Assembly: GCA_903911805.1 (NCBI GenBank) | Contig: CAIWET010000612.1 | Span: forward strand, 1 to 31,906 | Source of the DNA: an uncultured Ignavibacteria bacterium | GTDB lineage: Bacteria; Bacteroidota; Ignavibacteria; Kapaibacteriales; UBA2268 | DNA: 31,906 nt | Reading direction: 5' to 3' | Shown: positions 6,654-15,105 of the stretch, piece by piece | Layout of the letters: each line of letters begins with the position of its first letter | Position numbering within the stretch: the stretch's first letter is position 1 | Notes under the pieces: model-generated | Seen by the model: only the letters and a program-made list of their open reading frames with translations | Databases searched by the model: none | Told to the model about the DNA's origin: nothing | Made by a program: the position numbers and the translations under genes

Positions 6654-7682
6654 TTAATTAAATTTAAAGCTTGCTACACTCTTTTCGAAAATTGGTTTGT
6701 ATGAAGCTTCTTCATCTTTAGACCAATTGATTGTAACTCTGTAAAGTTTTCCATTTTTTAAAGCTAATGACATTCTGCCTTTTACGCCAGCTACTGGATT
6801 ATAATCAAATTGGAATGCTTTTTCGCCACTTAATGTTGTAGCTTTGGCTGCACCACCAAGTTTACCAGCTAAAGTGTTTGCAATTTTTTCTAAGTTTGCG
6901 TCTTTGCCGTCTAATACTTCAACCATAATGTTGCAATCAGCTCTGCGGTCGCCCATATAATCAGTTGCTGAAAGTACACCAGCTGCTTTTCTTGCACCTC
7001 TGTTCAATTCGAAGTTATCAGGAATTCCGATTGAATATCCGTCGCCATTCATTTTAGTTAAATTAGCTGATGGTGGGTCTGCTTCAACTTTTACAACTTG
7101 CGGCTGACCTTCAGTTTTTGTAGGCATAACAGCTAATTTTGTTGCTTTTAATGACTGGTCAATATATGAACGGAAGTTACTTAAAGTTCCGCCAAATGCT
7201 TCAAATATCATAATTGAAAGGAAGGAGCCATCTTTTGTACCATAATAGATTTCGCCTTCAAACATACCATCTTTTAAATCGTATTTGTAGGTTTGTTTAT
7301 TTAATTCAACTCCATCAACCATAAATTTTTCAGGTGATGTGTAAATACTTGCATCAAAAATCTTTTGTTCTTTCATTACAGTTTCTACTACATCACCAGC
7401 ATTTAATTTAATTGCTTTGAATGAGAACATTGCTCCAAAATCGCCTTCTGGGTCAGTTTTAGAAAATCTTAATTTTCCTGCTTCACTTGAAAAAGCGACA
7501 ACTGCTTCGTTTTGTTTAATCGATTTTATCCAGTTTTCTGGATATGAAAATGCAAAAACACCGTCTTTATATTCAGCTAATTTGGTGATTTCTGCTGGCT
7601 TTGATTTTTTGCTTTCGCCACAACTTGTAATGATTGCAAATGATGCTAAAGCCATTAATAAAAACAAAAATACTTTCTTCAT
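6654..7682 (-). CDS. Lipoprotein with two PsbP/DcrB-like domains
   Basis: A 342-residue protein with a lipoprotein signal peptide: MKKVFLFLLMALASFAIITSC, with cysteine 21 in the lipobox ITSC followed by G-E-S, so it is probably membrane-anchored and periplasm- or surface-facing. Two similar halves follow: residues about 37-185 (DGVFAFSYPENW ... SLKATKL) and about 205-342 (GDGYSIGIPDNF ... FEKSVASFKFN). Each opens with the 'Y.i..P.nW/F' motif and ends with 'F..S..SFK', as in PsbP/DcrB-like domains. The exact role is unknown. It has a GGAG ribosome site 9-12 bases before ATG and a promoter-like element upstream, and module A serves as terminator, so it is probably a single-gene transcript. Confidence 0.75.
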   Translation of the reverse strand: MKKVFLFLLMALASFAIITSCGESKKSKPAEITKLAEYKDGVFAFSYPENWIKSIKQNEAVVAFSSEAGKLRFSKTDPEGDFGAMFSFKAIKLNAGDVVETVMKEQKIFDASIYTSPEKFMVDGVELNKQTYKYDLKDGMFEGEIYYGTKDGSFLSIMIFEAFGGTLSNFRSYIDQSLKATKLAVMPTKTEGQPQVVKVEADPPSANLTKMNGDGYSIGIPDNFELNRGARKAAGVLSATDYMGDRRADCNIMVEVLDGKDANLEKIANTLAGKLGGAAKATTLSGEKAFQFDYNPVAGVKGRMSLALKNGKLYRVTINWSKDEEASYKPIFEKSVASFKFN

Positions 7683-7728
7683 AAAATAACTCCAAAAATA
7701 ATAAATAATTCATATTTTTTTCATAAAA

Positions 7729-7758
7729 CAAAATTAATTATAAATTACTTATTTACAA
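7729..7758 (-). promoter_or_regulatory. Bacteroidota-type promoter for the lipoprotein gene
   Basis: Minus strand: a TTG element at 7758-7756, 19 bases, then TAATTTTG at 7736-7729. This matches the -33 TTG / -7 TAnnTTTG pattern of the primary sigma factor in Bacteroidota. The start codon is 46 bases downstream. Confidence 0.4.
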
Positions 7759-7804
7759 CGATATTTTTTATTTTTTTCAGACTAAACACCAAAAAAAATT
7801 CATT

Positions 7805-8071
7805 TTAATAATAATGTTTTTTTACTAATTGCTCCGAAACTGTTAATTCTCTTGCTATTTGCTTGATACTCTTGCTTTTATTGGACTTTACATATCTGGC
7901 AATAAAACTGCCCAATCTTGATATTTTGGGGATATAAATATTTATCCCGCTCAAATTATCAATTAAATTTCTTACGTTTTCCAATCCAATAAGCTCGGCT
8001 ATTAATCTCAGATCGGGAGTTAGATCTTCGATTTCGATTTCATTAATCACTTTGTTCATTCTTTCCTCCAT
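7805..8071 (-). CDS. Mor-like transcription activator (small)
   Basis: An 88-residue protein resembling the Mor/C activator family of Mu-like phages: LTPDLRLIAELIGLENVRNLIDNLSGINIYIPK (the 'D...IAE.iGle....l....gG..iYIPk' dimerisation part), then a C-terminal helix-turn-helix, SIKQIARELTVSEQLVKKH. Phage Mor is about 129 residues, so this is a minimal version. The internal ATG at residue 5 is an alternative start. It is divergent from the XRE gene at 8187, and the shared 115-base gap carries palindromes. This suggests a phage-derived regulatory switch without the rest of the phage. Confidence 0.7.
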   Translation of the reverse strand: MEERMNKVINEIEIEDLTPDLRLIAELIGLENVRNLIDNLSGINIYIPKISRLGSFIARYVKSNKSKSIKQIARELTVSEQLVKKHYY

Positions 8072-8136
8072 TTTTTCTTTGGTTTATATCTTTTTTTTAC
8101 TTAATTTTACATTATTAATTAAAATAAAAGTATATT

Positions 8137-8182
8137 TTACTAAATACAGTAATTTATACTGCAAAAATAAGTAATATTTACT
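8137..8182. promoter_or_regulatory. Overlapping TTACT/AGTAA palindromes, candidate operator
   Basis: Three linked dyads lie just before the XRE gene: TTACT-N6-AGTAA (8137-8152), CAGTA-N5-TACTG (8147-8161) and AGTAA-TAT-TTACT (8170-8182). The last ends four bases before ATG 8187. Repeated half-sites in the gap between divergent regulators fit autoregulation by the XRE protein. This is inferred from symmetry only. Confidence 0.45.
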
Positions 8183-8186
8183 AAAT

Positions 8187-8609
8187 ATGCAAATGAAAAG
8201 TGAACAAAAAGATATTGGAAATCGCCTTAAAGAGATAAGAAAAATCTTCAATAATGGATATAAGTGTTCATTGGAGCAGTTTTCCGAGCTTTTGGGGGAA
8301 TCTAAATTTAATATTGCTAATTACGAACAGGGCAAGGCAAATATACCAAATCGAACAATTAATGCTTTATACGCAATTGGGATTAATCCAATTTATATTA
8401 TTTCTGGAGAAGGCGATAAATTTGCTCCAAATTTAAAAGGCAAAGACTTAAAAGAAAAATGCTCTAAAGTGCAGGATATTTCAATTGAAGTTTTTGAACT
8501 TGATGATTTCGAAAATATGACTAACGAAGAATTAATTGATACAGCTAATAAATATCAGAGCGTAGCAGGAAATATTATTAAAATGTTATCTGAGAGAAAA
8601 AGCAAATAA
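8187..8609 (+). CDS. XRE-family (cI-like) DNA-binding regulator
   Basis: A 140-residue protein with an N-terminal helix-turn-helix at about residues 10-62: IGNRLKEIRKIF, SLEQFSELLGESKFNIANYEQGKANIPNRT, NALYAIGINPIYIISGEG. The 'iNp.yl.tGeG' ending is typical of phage repressor-like XRE domains. Residues 75-140 are charged and helical, with no domain I recognise. The start may be ATG 8187 or 8193; no Shine-Dalgarno site is visible. It ends TAA immediately followed by the ATG of the S24 gene in the same frame, so the two look like a repressor split into DNA-binding and peptidase-like parts. Confidence 0.85.
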   Translation: MQMKSEQKDIGNRLKEIRKIFNNGYKCSLEQFSELLGESKFNIANYEQGKANIPNRTINALYAIGINPIYIISGEGDKFAPNLKGKDLKEKCSKVQDISIEVFELDDFENMTNEELIDTANKYQSVAGNIIKMLSERKSK

Positions 8610-9188
8610 ATGGAAATCAATTTTTATCACGACTTGAGAGTTCTCCCTGATTTGGCATTGATTGAATTGGCTGCTAAGTGCTTTAAATTAATAGATAATG
8701 GGATTTATGAAATTGAGGACTATTTTAAATTAATTTCGCAAGAACTGAACTCAAGAGATGAGAATTTTATTGATTTGGCTCACAAAAAATCTTTGGATTT
8801 GGATTATCATTGGAATCAAAATGCAATTATTGACAAATTAAGCAATGTTAAATTCTCAAATTCATTAGAAAAATATTCTGATGATTATTTCAATTATAAC
8901 GAGAAGCCCAGCTTTGCTTTTATCCGCGTTGTTGGCAATTCGATGATTTTTTCCAATATTTATGAAAATGATATATTATTAGTTTTGATTACTGAAGAAG
9001 TAAATAGTGGCGATATTATCGTTGTGAATATTGAAAATATCCAATTTGTAAAAAGATATGAAATCAGAGATGATAGAAAGTTCCTGGTTTCCAGCAATCC
9101 TGATTATCCTGAATTTGAGCTTACGGATCAAATCAAATATAAAATTACTGGAAAAGTAATAAAGAGTATAAGGAAATTATATGAATAA
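8610..9188 (+). CDS. S24 (LexA/cI-type) peptidase-domain protein
   Basis: A 192-residue protein. The C-terminal half (about 98-190) is an S24 domain: FIRVVGNSM with nucleophile Ser111, then SGDIIVVNIENIQFVKRY with Lys148. The Ser-Lys spacing of 37 residues equals that of LexA (S119/K156). The N-terminal 95 residues contain no HTH, and I see no Ala-Gly or Cys-Gly cleavage site about 34 residues before the serine, unlike LexA, UmuD or cI. It starts directly after the XRE stop codon and overlaps the kinase gene by eight bases, so the three genes are surely cotranscribed. It may act as a dimerisation or sensing partner of the XRE protein; self-cleavage is not supported. Confidence 0.8.
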   Translation: MEINFYHDLRVLPDLALIELAAKCFKLIDNGIYEIEDYFKLISQELNSRDENFIDLAHKKSLDLDYHWNQNAIIDKLSNVKFSNSLEKYSDDYFNYNEKPSFAFIRVVGNSMIFSNIYENDILLVLITEEVNSGDIIVVNIENIQFVKRYEIRDDRKFLVSSNPDYPEFELTDQIKYKITGKVIKSIRKLYE

Positions 9189-10224
9189 TGAACAGAGATT
9201 AACTGCAATATTTGACACATTGCCAATAGGAGCTGCTGTTATCACTCCAGATTTAGAAATTCTTGATATAAATAAGCAGTTTAAAAAATTTATTAAAGAA
9301 ATCAACTCAAAATCGGTTATTCCAAAAAATTTCAATGATGAGATTTTATTAAATAATAATTTACTTTTATCAGTTATCAAGCTTCAGGCAAAAAGTGTAA
9401 TAGAAACATCAATAGCTATTGAAGATGTTGAAATACATTTAATGAATAATGAAAAAAAGAGCATTTGGTTTTCGGTTTCAGTTAGTCCCTTTTGTTCTGA
9501 TTTAAATTGCGTAATTGCAATTGTATCCGAAATTTCATATAAAAAGCAGATTGAGCAAGATATAAAAAACACAAATAATCAATTAAGAAAAGTCTCTGAT
9601 TATATCGAATTTGTAAGGGAAGAAGAACGCAAGAAAATTGCTTTATGGATTCACGACGATATTGGGCAAGTATTTACAGGCTTAAAAATGGATTTGACTT
9701 CTTTGGAGATGAAATTAGACCAATTGATTGATCAAGATGCCAAAAAGAGATTTGATACTATGCAGCGTGAACTTGACGGAAGCATTATTAGAATCAGAAA
9801 GATAGCATACAATCTAAGACCTCCATTCCTTGATCACTTTGGGATTTGCAATGCATTGGAATTTCAATTGAATGATTTGTCTGAAAGAAGTGGATTTAAA
9901 GTATTTGTCACAAAAAATGTCAAAGAAATCGAATTGACAGATGAAAGAAAAACTACTCTATTTAGATTAATGCAGGAATTATTTATTAATATTATAAGAC
10001 ATTCTAAAGCTAATGAAGTAGAATTAGAAATCAAAAAAGTTGGAACCGACTTGCTTATATATTTGCACGATAATGGTATTGGAATATCCAAAAGTACTCT
10101 TAATAGCCCAAAATCATTTGGGTTAATGGCGATAAAAGAAAGAATACGTGCCCTCAAAGGAACAATCAATTATTTAATAAATGAAGGCGAAGGAACAAAA
10201 ATCAACATCAAAGTCCCAATTTAA
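9181..10224 (+). CDS. PAS-containing histidine kinase, NarX/DesK-type (HisKA_3)
   Basis: A 347-residue soluble kinase with no signal or membrane segment. The N-terminal PAS domain spans about 5-118 (IFDTLPIGAAVITPDLEIL ... VIAIVSEIS). A short coiled linker follows, then a HisKA_3 dimerisation domain with phospho-acceptor His158 in ALWIHDDIGQ. The ATPase domain has an N-box at 267-276 (N270), DNGIG at 297-301, GLMAIKER at 314-321 and a GEGTK motif near 337. Such kinases normally signal to a LuxR/NarL-type response regulator, but none is encoded in the window. The eight-base overlap with the S24 gene puts it in the repressor operon. Its 3' end overlaps the convergent gene by four bases. Confidence 0.9.
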   Translation: MNNEQRLTAIFDTLPIGAAVITPDLEILDINKQFKKFIKEINSKSVIPKNFNDEILLNNNLLLSVIKLQAKSVIETSIAIEDVEIHLMNNEKKSIWFSVSVSPFCSDLNCVIAIVSEISYKKQIEQDIKNTNNQLRKVSDYIEFVREEERKKIALWIHDDIGQVFTGLKMDLTSLEMKLDQLIDQDAKKRFDTMQRELDGSIIRIRKIAYNLRPPFLDHFGICNALEFQLNDLSERSGFKVFVTKNVKEIELTDERKTTLFRLMQELFINIIRHSKANEVELEIKKVGTDLLIYLHDNGIGISKSTLNSPKSFGLMAIKERIRALKGTINYLINEGEGTKINIKVPI

Positions 10225-11891
10225 TTCTTTAAAAAACTATAAGTTTTATCATTAAGTTTTATGAGATAAATTCCTTTTGGCAATGATGAAACATCTATTC
10301 TCAAACTTTCATTTTCTAAAACAAAAGGAGATTTAATCTTTTCTCCTAATTGATTATAGATTTCCAAATTGTAGCCTTCAATATTTGAAGTAATTTGATT
10401 ATCAAGTTTTATATTAATAAAATCGCTTGTGGGATTTGGATAAATCTCAGCTGTTTGGTCCAATTCTTCAATACCAACTGGATTTTTCATGATAAAAATT
10501 CCTGATTTACCATATTCCATATCGGTATCATTATTGAATAATGCCCTTAAAACAGCAGTTTTTGTGTCAGTATTTGGTACTTTCCAATCGTAATATCCGT
10601 TAATTGCATTAACAGAATATGCAATATTAATCCAGCTTTTTCCACCATCAATACTATATTCTAGGTCAAAGTCAGAAAGATTTACAAATGTCCATCTAAC
10701 GCGATAAGTTTTATTCACTAAAATTGTTTCATTGAGAATTGGATTTTTGAAAGTTAAATTTCCCTGAAGAATTTTAAATGTACCTGATTGGCAAATTTCT
10801 TTTCCAGTTTCAAAATCAATCATTCTAACCAAAGCAGATTTAGTGGTTACGCTTGGAATTTTCCAGGTTAATTCGCCAACTGAAGCAATTACAGGTGAAG
10901 CAATCAACGTCCACGAACTTCCACCGTTAGTAGAAACATCAAATTTGAGTTTATTAAATCCTTGGCAAGTCCATTGAAGTACATCAGATTTGCCTCCATA
11001 ATAAAGAGCATCGCCAGAAGAAGGTCTCAAGAAATATGAAAATCCAGGAAATACTGAAAATTCTGGTGTTTGAGACAAAACAGCTTTTGAAGCACTATCA
11101 ATTAATCTTATTGAACAATGCTGAGAATTTGCTAATGGAATTGTCCAGGTATAAGATAATTTTGAGGACATAATAGGTTTTGGTTCAAGATAAACCCAAT
11201 CATTGCCATCAGTTGTAAATTGAATATAAATTGGATAATTAGCTGTTGATGTCCATTTTATATCAGTTTTTCTGTCGGGATAAAATGATTCACCACCAAC
11301 AGGTGAAACCAATTTAGCAGAATAAAGCAAGAATTCTTTAAAATCTGATCTGGTTGTTAATATATTAATATTAGTATTATTTATAGTTCTGATAATTGTG
11401 CTTGTATGCCAACTGAAAACAAATGAAGTATTTACATTTAAAATCTTGAATCTTAATGTGCCAAGATATGTTTTAGTTTTTGGAACAATTAACCCTGGCA
11501 ATTGAGGCTTAGCCGTAGTGTCATAATTGATTTCAATAGTTTGGTAATCTAATTTGATTGAATCAGGAGGATAACTGGTGATTGCTTTATATCCTTTTGG
11601 CAATTTATTATTAAAAATAATTGATGTATCAGTAAGCAAAGATTCAAATTTAAGCTTAGTTTTGTCATAATTGAAAGCAAAAGTACTTCGCCCAAGATAA
11701 AAATCATCACCATCGCTCTGAATATAAGTTTTCAAATCAATGTAATTACCATTAATTATTGGTTCAGCAATAAGATTACAACTTATCAGCTTAGGAGACG
11801 CCAGGTCTTTAGACAAAGTATTTAATGATAATGATAAAAAAATCAAAATCAGAAAACAAGCTCTATTTATTAAATTTATATACATATTCAA
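10221..11891 (-). CDS. Secreted protein with three Ig-like repeats and a T9SS sorting domain
   Basis: A 556-residue protein. A signal peptide spans about 1-27 (ACFLILIFLSLSLNTLS), and an N-terminal cohesin- or adhesin-like beta region runs to about 190. Three repeats of some 85-95 residues follow, each with the pattern 'P.gge.f..g....i.W.......i..s.dGg.sW..i..........y.W.iP......a.iR..d': VSPVGGESF, FLRPSSGDAL and LTFKNPILNE start them. These resemble Kre9/Knh1-type Ser-Thr-rich modules. The last 80 residues form a type A sorting domain (AEIYPNPTSDFINI ... SLPKGIYLIKL), which sends the protein through the type IX system to the cell surface. The ligand is unknown. Met3 is an alternative start. 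Confidence 0.85.
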   Translation of the reverse strand: MNMYINLINRACFLILIFLSLSLNTLSKDLASPKLISCNLIAEPIINGNYIDLKTYIQSDGDDFYLGRSTFAFNYDKTKLKFESLLTDTSIIFNNKLPKGYKAITSYPPDSIKLDYQTIEINYDTTAKPQLPGLIVPKTKTYLGTLRFKILNVNTSFVFSWHTSTIIRTINNTNINILTTRSDFKEFLLYSAKLVSPVGGESFYPDRKTDIKWTSTANYPIYIQFTTDGNDWVYLEPKPIMSSKLSYTWTIPLANSQHCSIRLIDSASKAVLSQTPEFSVFPGFSYFLRPSSGDALYYGGKSDVLQWTCQGFNKLKFDVSTNGGSSWTLIASPVIASVGELTWKIPSVTTKSALVRMIDFETGKEICQSGTFKILQGNLTFKNPILNETILVNKTYRVRWTFVNLSDFDLEYSIDGGKSWINIAYSVNAINGYYDWKVPNTDTKTAVLRALFNNDTDMEYGKSGIFIMKNPVGIEELDQTAEIYPNPTSDFINIKLDNQITSNIEGYNLEIYNQLGEKIKSPFVLENESLRIDVSSLPKGIYLIKLNDKTYSFLKN

Positions 11892-11951
11892 TCAATCATT
11901 TTTTAATTAATGACACTTCACCATCAAATATATTTACAATTAATATGCCAA

Positions 11952-12215
11952 TCAATCAATTTCTGCAATTTTTGCTAAAAGATTTTGTAAAATCTCAAAA
12001 CATTCATCGTTATTCATAATCTTTTCTGAAATTCTTGATATAAAACTATTATAATCTTCGAAATTCTCATCACTTATTTCTTTACTATAATTGTTATAAT
12101 AAACCAATTCAACATTGGTTCTAATTTTTTTAAACAAATGGAGATTTTTCTCCAATTCTGGCTTCGCTATAAGTTCATCAATCATCATTAATGTTGCTTT
12201 TAATATTTCTTTCAA
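11952..12215 (-). CDS. Small helical protein of unknown function
   Basis: An 87-residue, soluble, predicted all-alpha protein (KEILKATLMMIDELIAKPELEKNL ... SEKIMNNDECFEILQNLLAKIAEID), rich in E, K, N and I. I recognise no family. It lies 60 bases upstream of the Ig-repeat gene on the same strand and divergent from the T9SS gene at 12368. Coding status is supported by its amphipathic helix pattern and by the absence of any overlapping alternative, but not by homology. Confidence 0.5.
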   Translation of the reverse strand: MKEILKATLMMIDELIAKPELEKNLHLFKKIRTNVELVYYNNYSKEISDENFEDYNSFISRISEKIMNNDECFEILQNLLAKIAEID

Positions 12216-12367
12216 TGTCTCTCCAAAAATATTCTAAATTATCGAAAAGAAAATATATAGTTTAAATTGCTATATTTATATGATTTTAATATGGTAATGA
12301 TACATTTTTTATAATGCTGTGTTATTAATTTTTATAGAAGAAATTTAATATTTATGGAGATTATAGA

Positions 12368-14878
12368 ATGAAAATGTGGAAATTTACCAGTCTTTTAATT
12401 GCACTATTTATGGTGTTAGCAGGAACTGATGCATTATCTCAAATGCAGCCACCAAAACCTGTATTAAAATTTGCAGCTAATTCTACCAATGGTTCTAATG
12501 GTGAAGTTACTTCAACTCTTTATTGGTATGCTGATGGCACATCCAATCCGGCAGCTAATAGTTTTTATATTTATTATTCAGAAAAATCCAGCGATAAATT
12601 GAGTGATTTTACTAAATTAACAGAAGTAAAAGCAGACGCCAATAACAATGGATTATATAATTATACATTGACATTAAGGTCCTCCGGTGGTTGCTTTGCA
12701 ATTACAGCTGTTGCTTATGCAAATGGAGTAGTTGCAGAAAGTACCCCTGTTTATTCTTGCTTAAATTCAGATAATAAAACATATATTTCTTTTGGCAATC
12801 AACCTTTGTATAAAGGAACCATTAATCAAGAATATTATTATTATCCAAAAGCATATTCAAACTCAACTGCAACTATTAAATATGAAATGACAGCAGACAA
12901 TGGTCAAAAATACACATTAAATGCTCAATCTGGCGAATTCAGATGGACTCCAACTGTAGCTGGAACTTATACTTTTGAATTAAAAGCTTACTTTGCTGAT
13001 AATTCAGCTTCGTCAGTTCAAAAATGGAGTGTATATGTTTGCGATCCAAATGCACCATATATCAAAATCACATCTACTCCAGCAGTTTATGCCGCTCCTG
13101 GAAAAGAATATGTTTATCAATTAGTTACAGAATCTAACGTTAAATGTGCTGTAAATTATAGCTTTATTGGAACTTTGCCTGATAACGCGTCATTCGACAA
13201 AACAACCGGCACATTGAAATGGACTCCTACTCAATTACAAGTTATCACTGGAGCTTTTAAAGCAGAACTTTCTTGCGATAATAAAGTATATACTATTCAA
13301 CAGTTCGCTATTAAAGGTTACTCCACTGACAATTCTGACTTATGCGCTACTATTACAGGAGTTGCAACTCTTGACAATGGTACAATCCCAACTGAAGGCA
13401 AAGTAGTTGCCTGGAGAATTTCTCCAGACTCTAAAGTAAACCCAATGTATGGCTCTTATATTGAAAAAGGAACATTTTCAATTAAAGTGCCTGAAGGTGA
13501 CTATGTTTTAGAATTTTACGGTACCGAATTTGAACACTCTTGGTTTGAAAATGCAAGTACTTTTGAAAAAGCTAAAAGATTTGCATTGAAATGCAACGAA
13601 AGCGTTACTATAAGAGTTGCTTTAAAATCAGCTGTTAAAGCAAACTACCATACAGTAACAGGAAATGTATCTGATGCTTCTAATAATCCTGTATTTGCTT
13701 ATATTGAATTTTTACCAATTCAAAAAACAAACGACTTAAATAAAGCAAATACTCAATTTATTACTAAAACTGATTCTCAAGGAAATTACTCAATTTCATT
13801 GCCTGATAATTTAGATTATAAAGCACACGCAACTCCATTTGATGATACAAATTATGGCGATATGTATTATAATCAGGTTACTTCGCTTTTCGAAGCCGAT
13901 ATTATTATCGTAAATAAAGATTTATCAGGTATTAATTTTGTAGTAACAACTAGAGAAAAACTTGTTAATGGCTTTGCCGGCAGAGTTATTGATGAGAATC
14001 TTGCTGGTATTAAATCAATTGTTTATGCCACAAGATTAAGCACAACTAATCCTTCAACTAAAGCAGTTCAATTTGCTGCACAAACAGATGACAAAGGAAA
14101 TTATTCATTCAAAAGTCTCCCTTATGGTGATTATGTTCTAATGTCTGTGCCACTCGAGAGAACTTATATTCCTGGATATTACAAAGCTGGCGATTTTGCC
14201 ACAACATCTTGGAAAGAAGCAACAAAAATCAAAGTTACTGACGTAATGAACGATATGATTGTAGAAATCAAACATAAACTAAGACCAGCAATTAAAGGAA
14301 TTATCCAAATTGATGGGACAGTAAACAAATTGAATTCATTAACTATTAAAGGTGATTTGCCACAGAGCGAAAAGTCTCCTTTGGCTGGTGCATTTGTCTA
14401 TGTAATTGATTCAGAAGGAACTTTAAGTGACTTTGGCTTTACTGACGAAAACGGAAACTTCTCATTAACACAACTAGGTCAGGGACAGGGAACACTCTAT
14501 GCTGATGCTCCTGGATATAATTTAATGAAAGTAACTATTCAGGCAGATTATCAGAAGAATTATAAATTAAGCGGATACAATTTTGATATGAATACTTCAT
14601 TGATATCAACAGTAACTGAAACAATTGATGGATTCAATGTTTATCCTAGTTTGACAACTAATAGCATTACAATTAATTTCAATTCTGATGAAAGTAATGC
14701 GATTATTGAAATTATTGATATAACCGGAAATCTTGTATATAGCGAAAATAACAATTTAGCCAATATTGGCGAAAATACGTTAAAAGTTAATCTTAATGGA
14801 TTAGCTAATGGCACTTATTTTGTAAATGTTAAATCCGGAAATAAATCAGCTACAAGCTCAATAAAAATTGTAAAGTAA
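12368..14878 (+). CDS. Large T9SS-secreted protein with Ig-like and carboxypeptidase-regulatory-like domains
   Basis: An 836-residue protein with signal peptide MKMWKFTSLLIALFMVLAGT (cut near ALSQ). After an N-terminal fibronectin-like part (35-140) come two putative-Ig (He_PIG type) domains, recognisable by ADNGQKYTLNAQSGEFRWTP and GTLPDNASFDKTTGTLKWTP. Three or more carboxypeptidase-regulatory-like beta domains follow: VTGNVSDASNNPVFAYIEF, VNGFAGRVIDENLAGIKS and the segment around SPLAGAFVYVIDSEGTLSDF, each ending near 'D..GNYS/F'. The T9SS sorting domain occupies about 755-836 (FNVYPSLTTNSITINF ... LNGLANGTYFVNV). It is probably a cell-surface or adhesive structural protein; no catalytic residues are seen. 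A GGAG site precedes ATG 12368, and a strong terminator follows. Confidence 0.88.
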   Translation: MKMWKFTSLLIALFMVLAGTDALSQMQPPKPVLKFAANSTNGSNGEVTSTLYWYADGTSNPAANSFYIYYSEKSSDKLSDFTKLTEVKADANNNGLYNYTLTLRSSGGCFAITAVAYANGVVAESTPVYSCLNSDNKTYISFGNQPLYKGTINQEYYYYPKAYSNSTATIKYEMTADNGQKYTLNAQSGEFRWTPTVAGTYTFELKAYFADNSASSVQKWSVYVCDPNAPYIKITSTPAVYAAPGKEYVYQLVTESNVKCAVNYSFIGTLPDNASFDKTTGTLKWTPTQLQVITGAFKAELSCDNKVYTIQQFAIKGYSTDNSDLCATITGVATLDNGTIPTEGKVVAWRISPDSKVNPMYGSYIEKGTFSIKVPEGDYVLEFYGTEFEHSWFENASTFEKAKRFALKCNESVTIRVALKSAVKANYHTVTGNVSDASNNPVFAYIEFLPIQKTNDLNKANTQFITKTDSQGNYSISLPDNLDYKAHATPFDDTNYGDMYYNQVTSLFEADIIIVNKDLSGINFVVTTREKLVNGFAGRVIDENLAGIKSIVYATRLSTTNPSTKAVQFAAQTDDKGNYSFKSLPYGDYVLMSVPLERTYIPGYYKAGDFATTSWKEATKIKVTDVMNDMIVEIKHKLRPAIKGIIQIDGTVNKLNSLTIKGDLPQSEKSPLAGAFVYVIDSEGTLSDFGFTDENGNFSLTQLGQGQGTLYADAPGYNLMKVTIQADYQKNYKLSGYNFDMNTSLISTVTETIDGFNVYPSLTTNSITINFNSDESNAIIEIIDITGNLVYSENNNLANIGENTLKVNLNGLANGTYFVNVKSGNKSATSSIKIVK

Positions 14879-14896
14879 AATTTAACTTTACATTCT

Positions 14897-14939
14897 ACAA
14901 AAGCCGCAATTACCCCTATTTGCGGCTTTTGTGTTTTTT
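14897..14939 (+). terminator. Intrinsic terminator after the large T9SS gene
   Basis: A 13-base stem ACAAAAGCCGCAA/TTGCGGCTTTTGT with a loop of about ten bases, followed by GTTTTTT. It lies 18 bases after the stop codon. Confidence 0.9.
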
Positions 14940-15105
14940 AAATTAATTTAAATAAAAAACAATGAATGAGTAGATCAAGAACTAACTCAATTACACCCTG
15001 TTCATAACTTTAGCCATTGTGGAAAAATTTAAGCTTTAAAATTAAACTTACTTAGTTATTTTTGCAATTCGCTAAATTTATGAAAATAAAATTATTTAAT
15101 ATAGA

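Noticed and set aside
8610..9188. LexA or UmuD proper
   Set aside because: No N-terminal winged helix and no Ala-Gly or Cys-Gly cleavage site at the expected distance from Ser111.
7805..10224. Complete or cryptic prophage
   Set aside because: Only regulators are present; there is no integrase, transposase, packaging or structural gene within the flanking DNA, which holds ordinary chromosomal genes.
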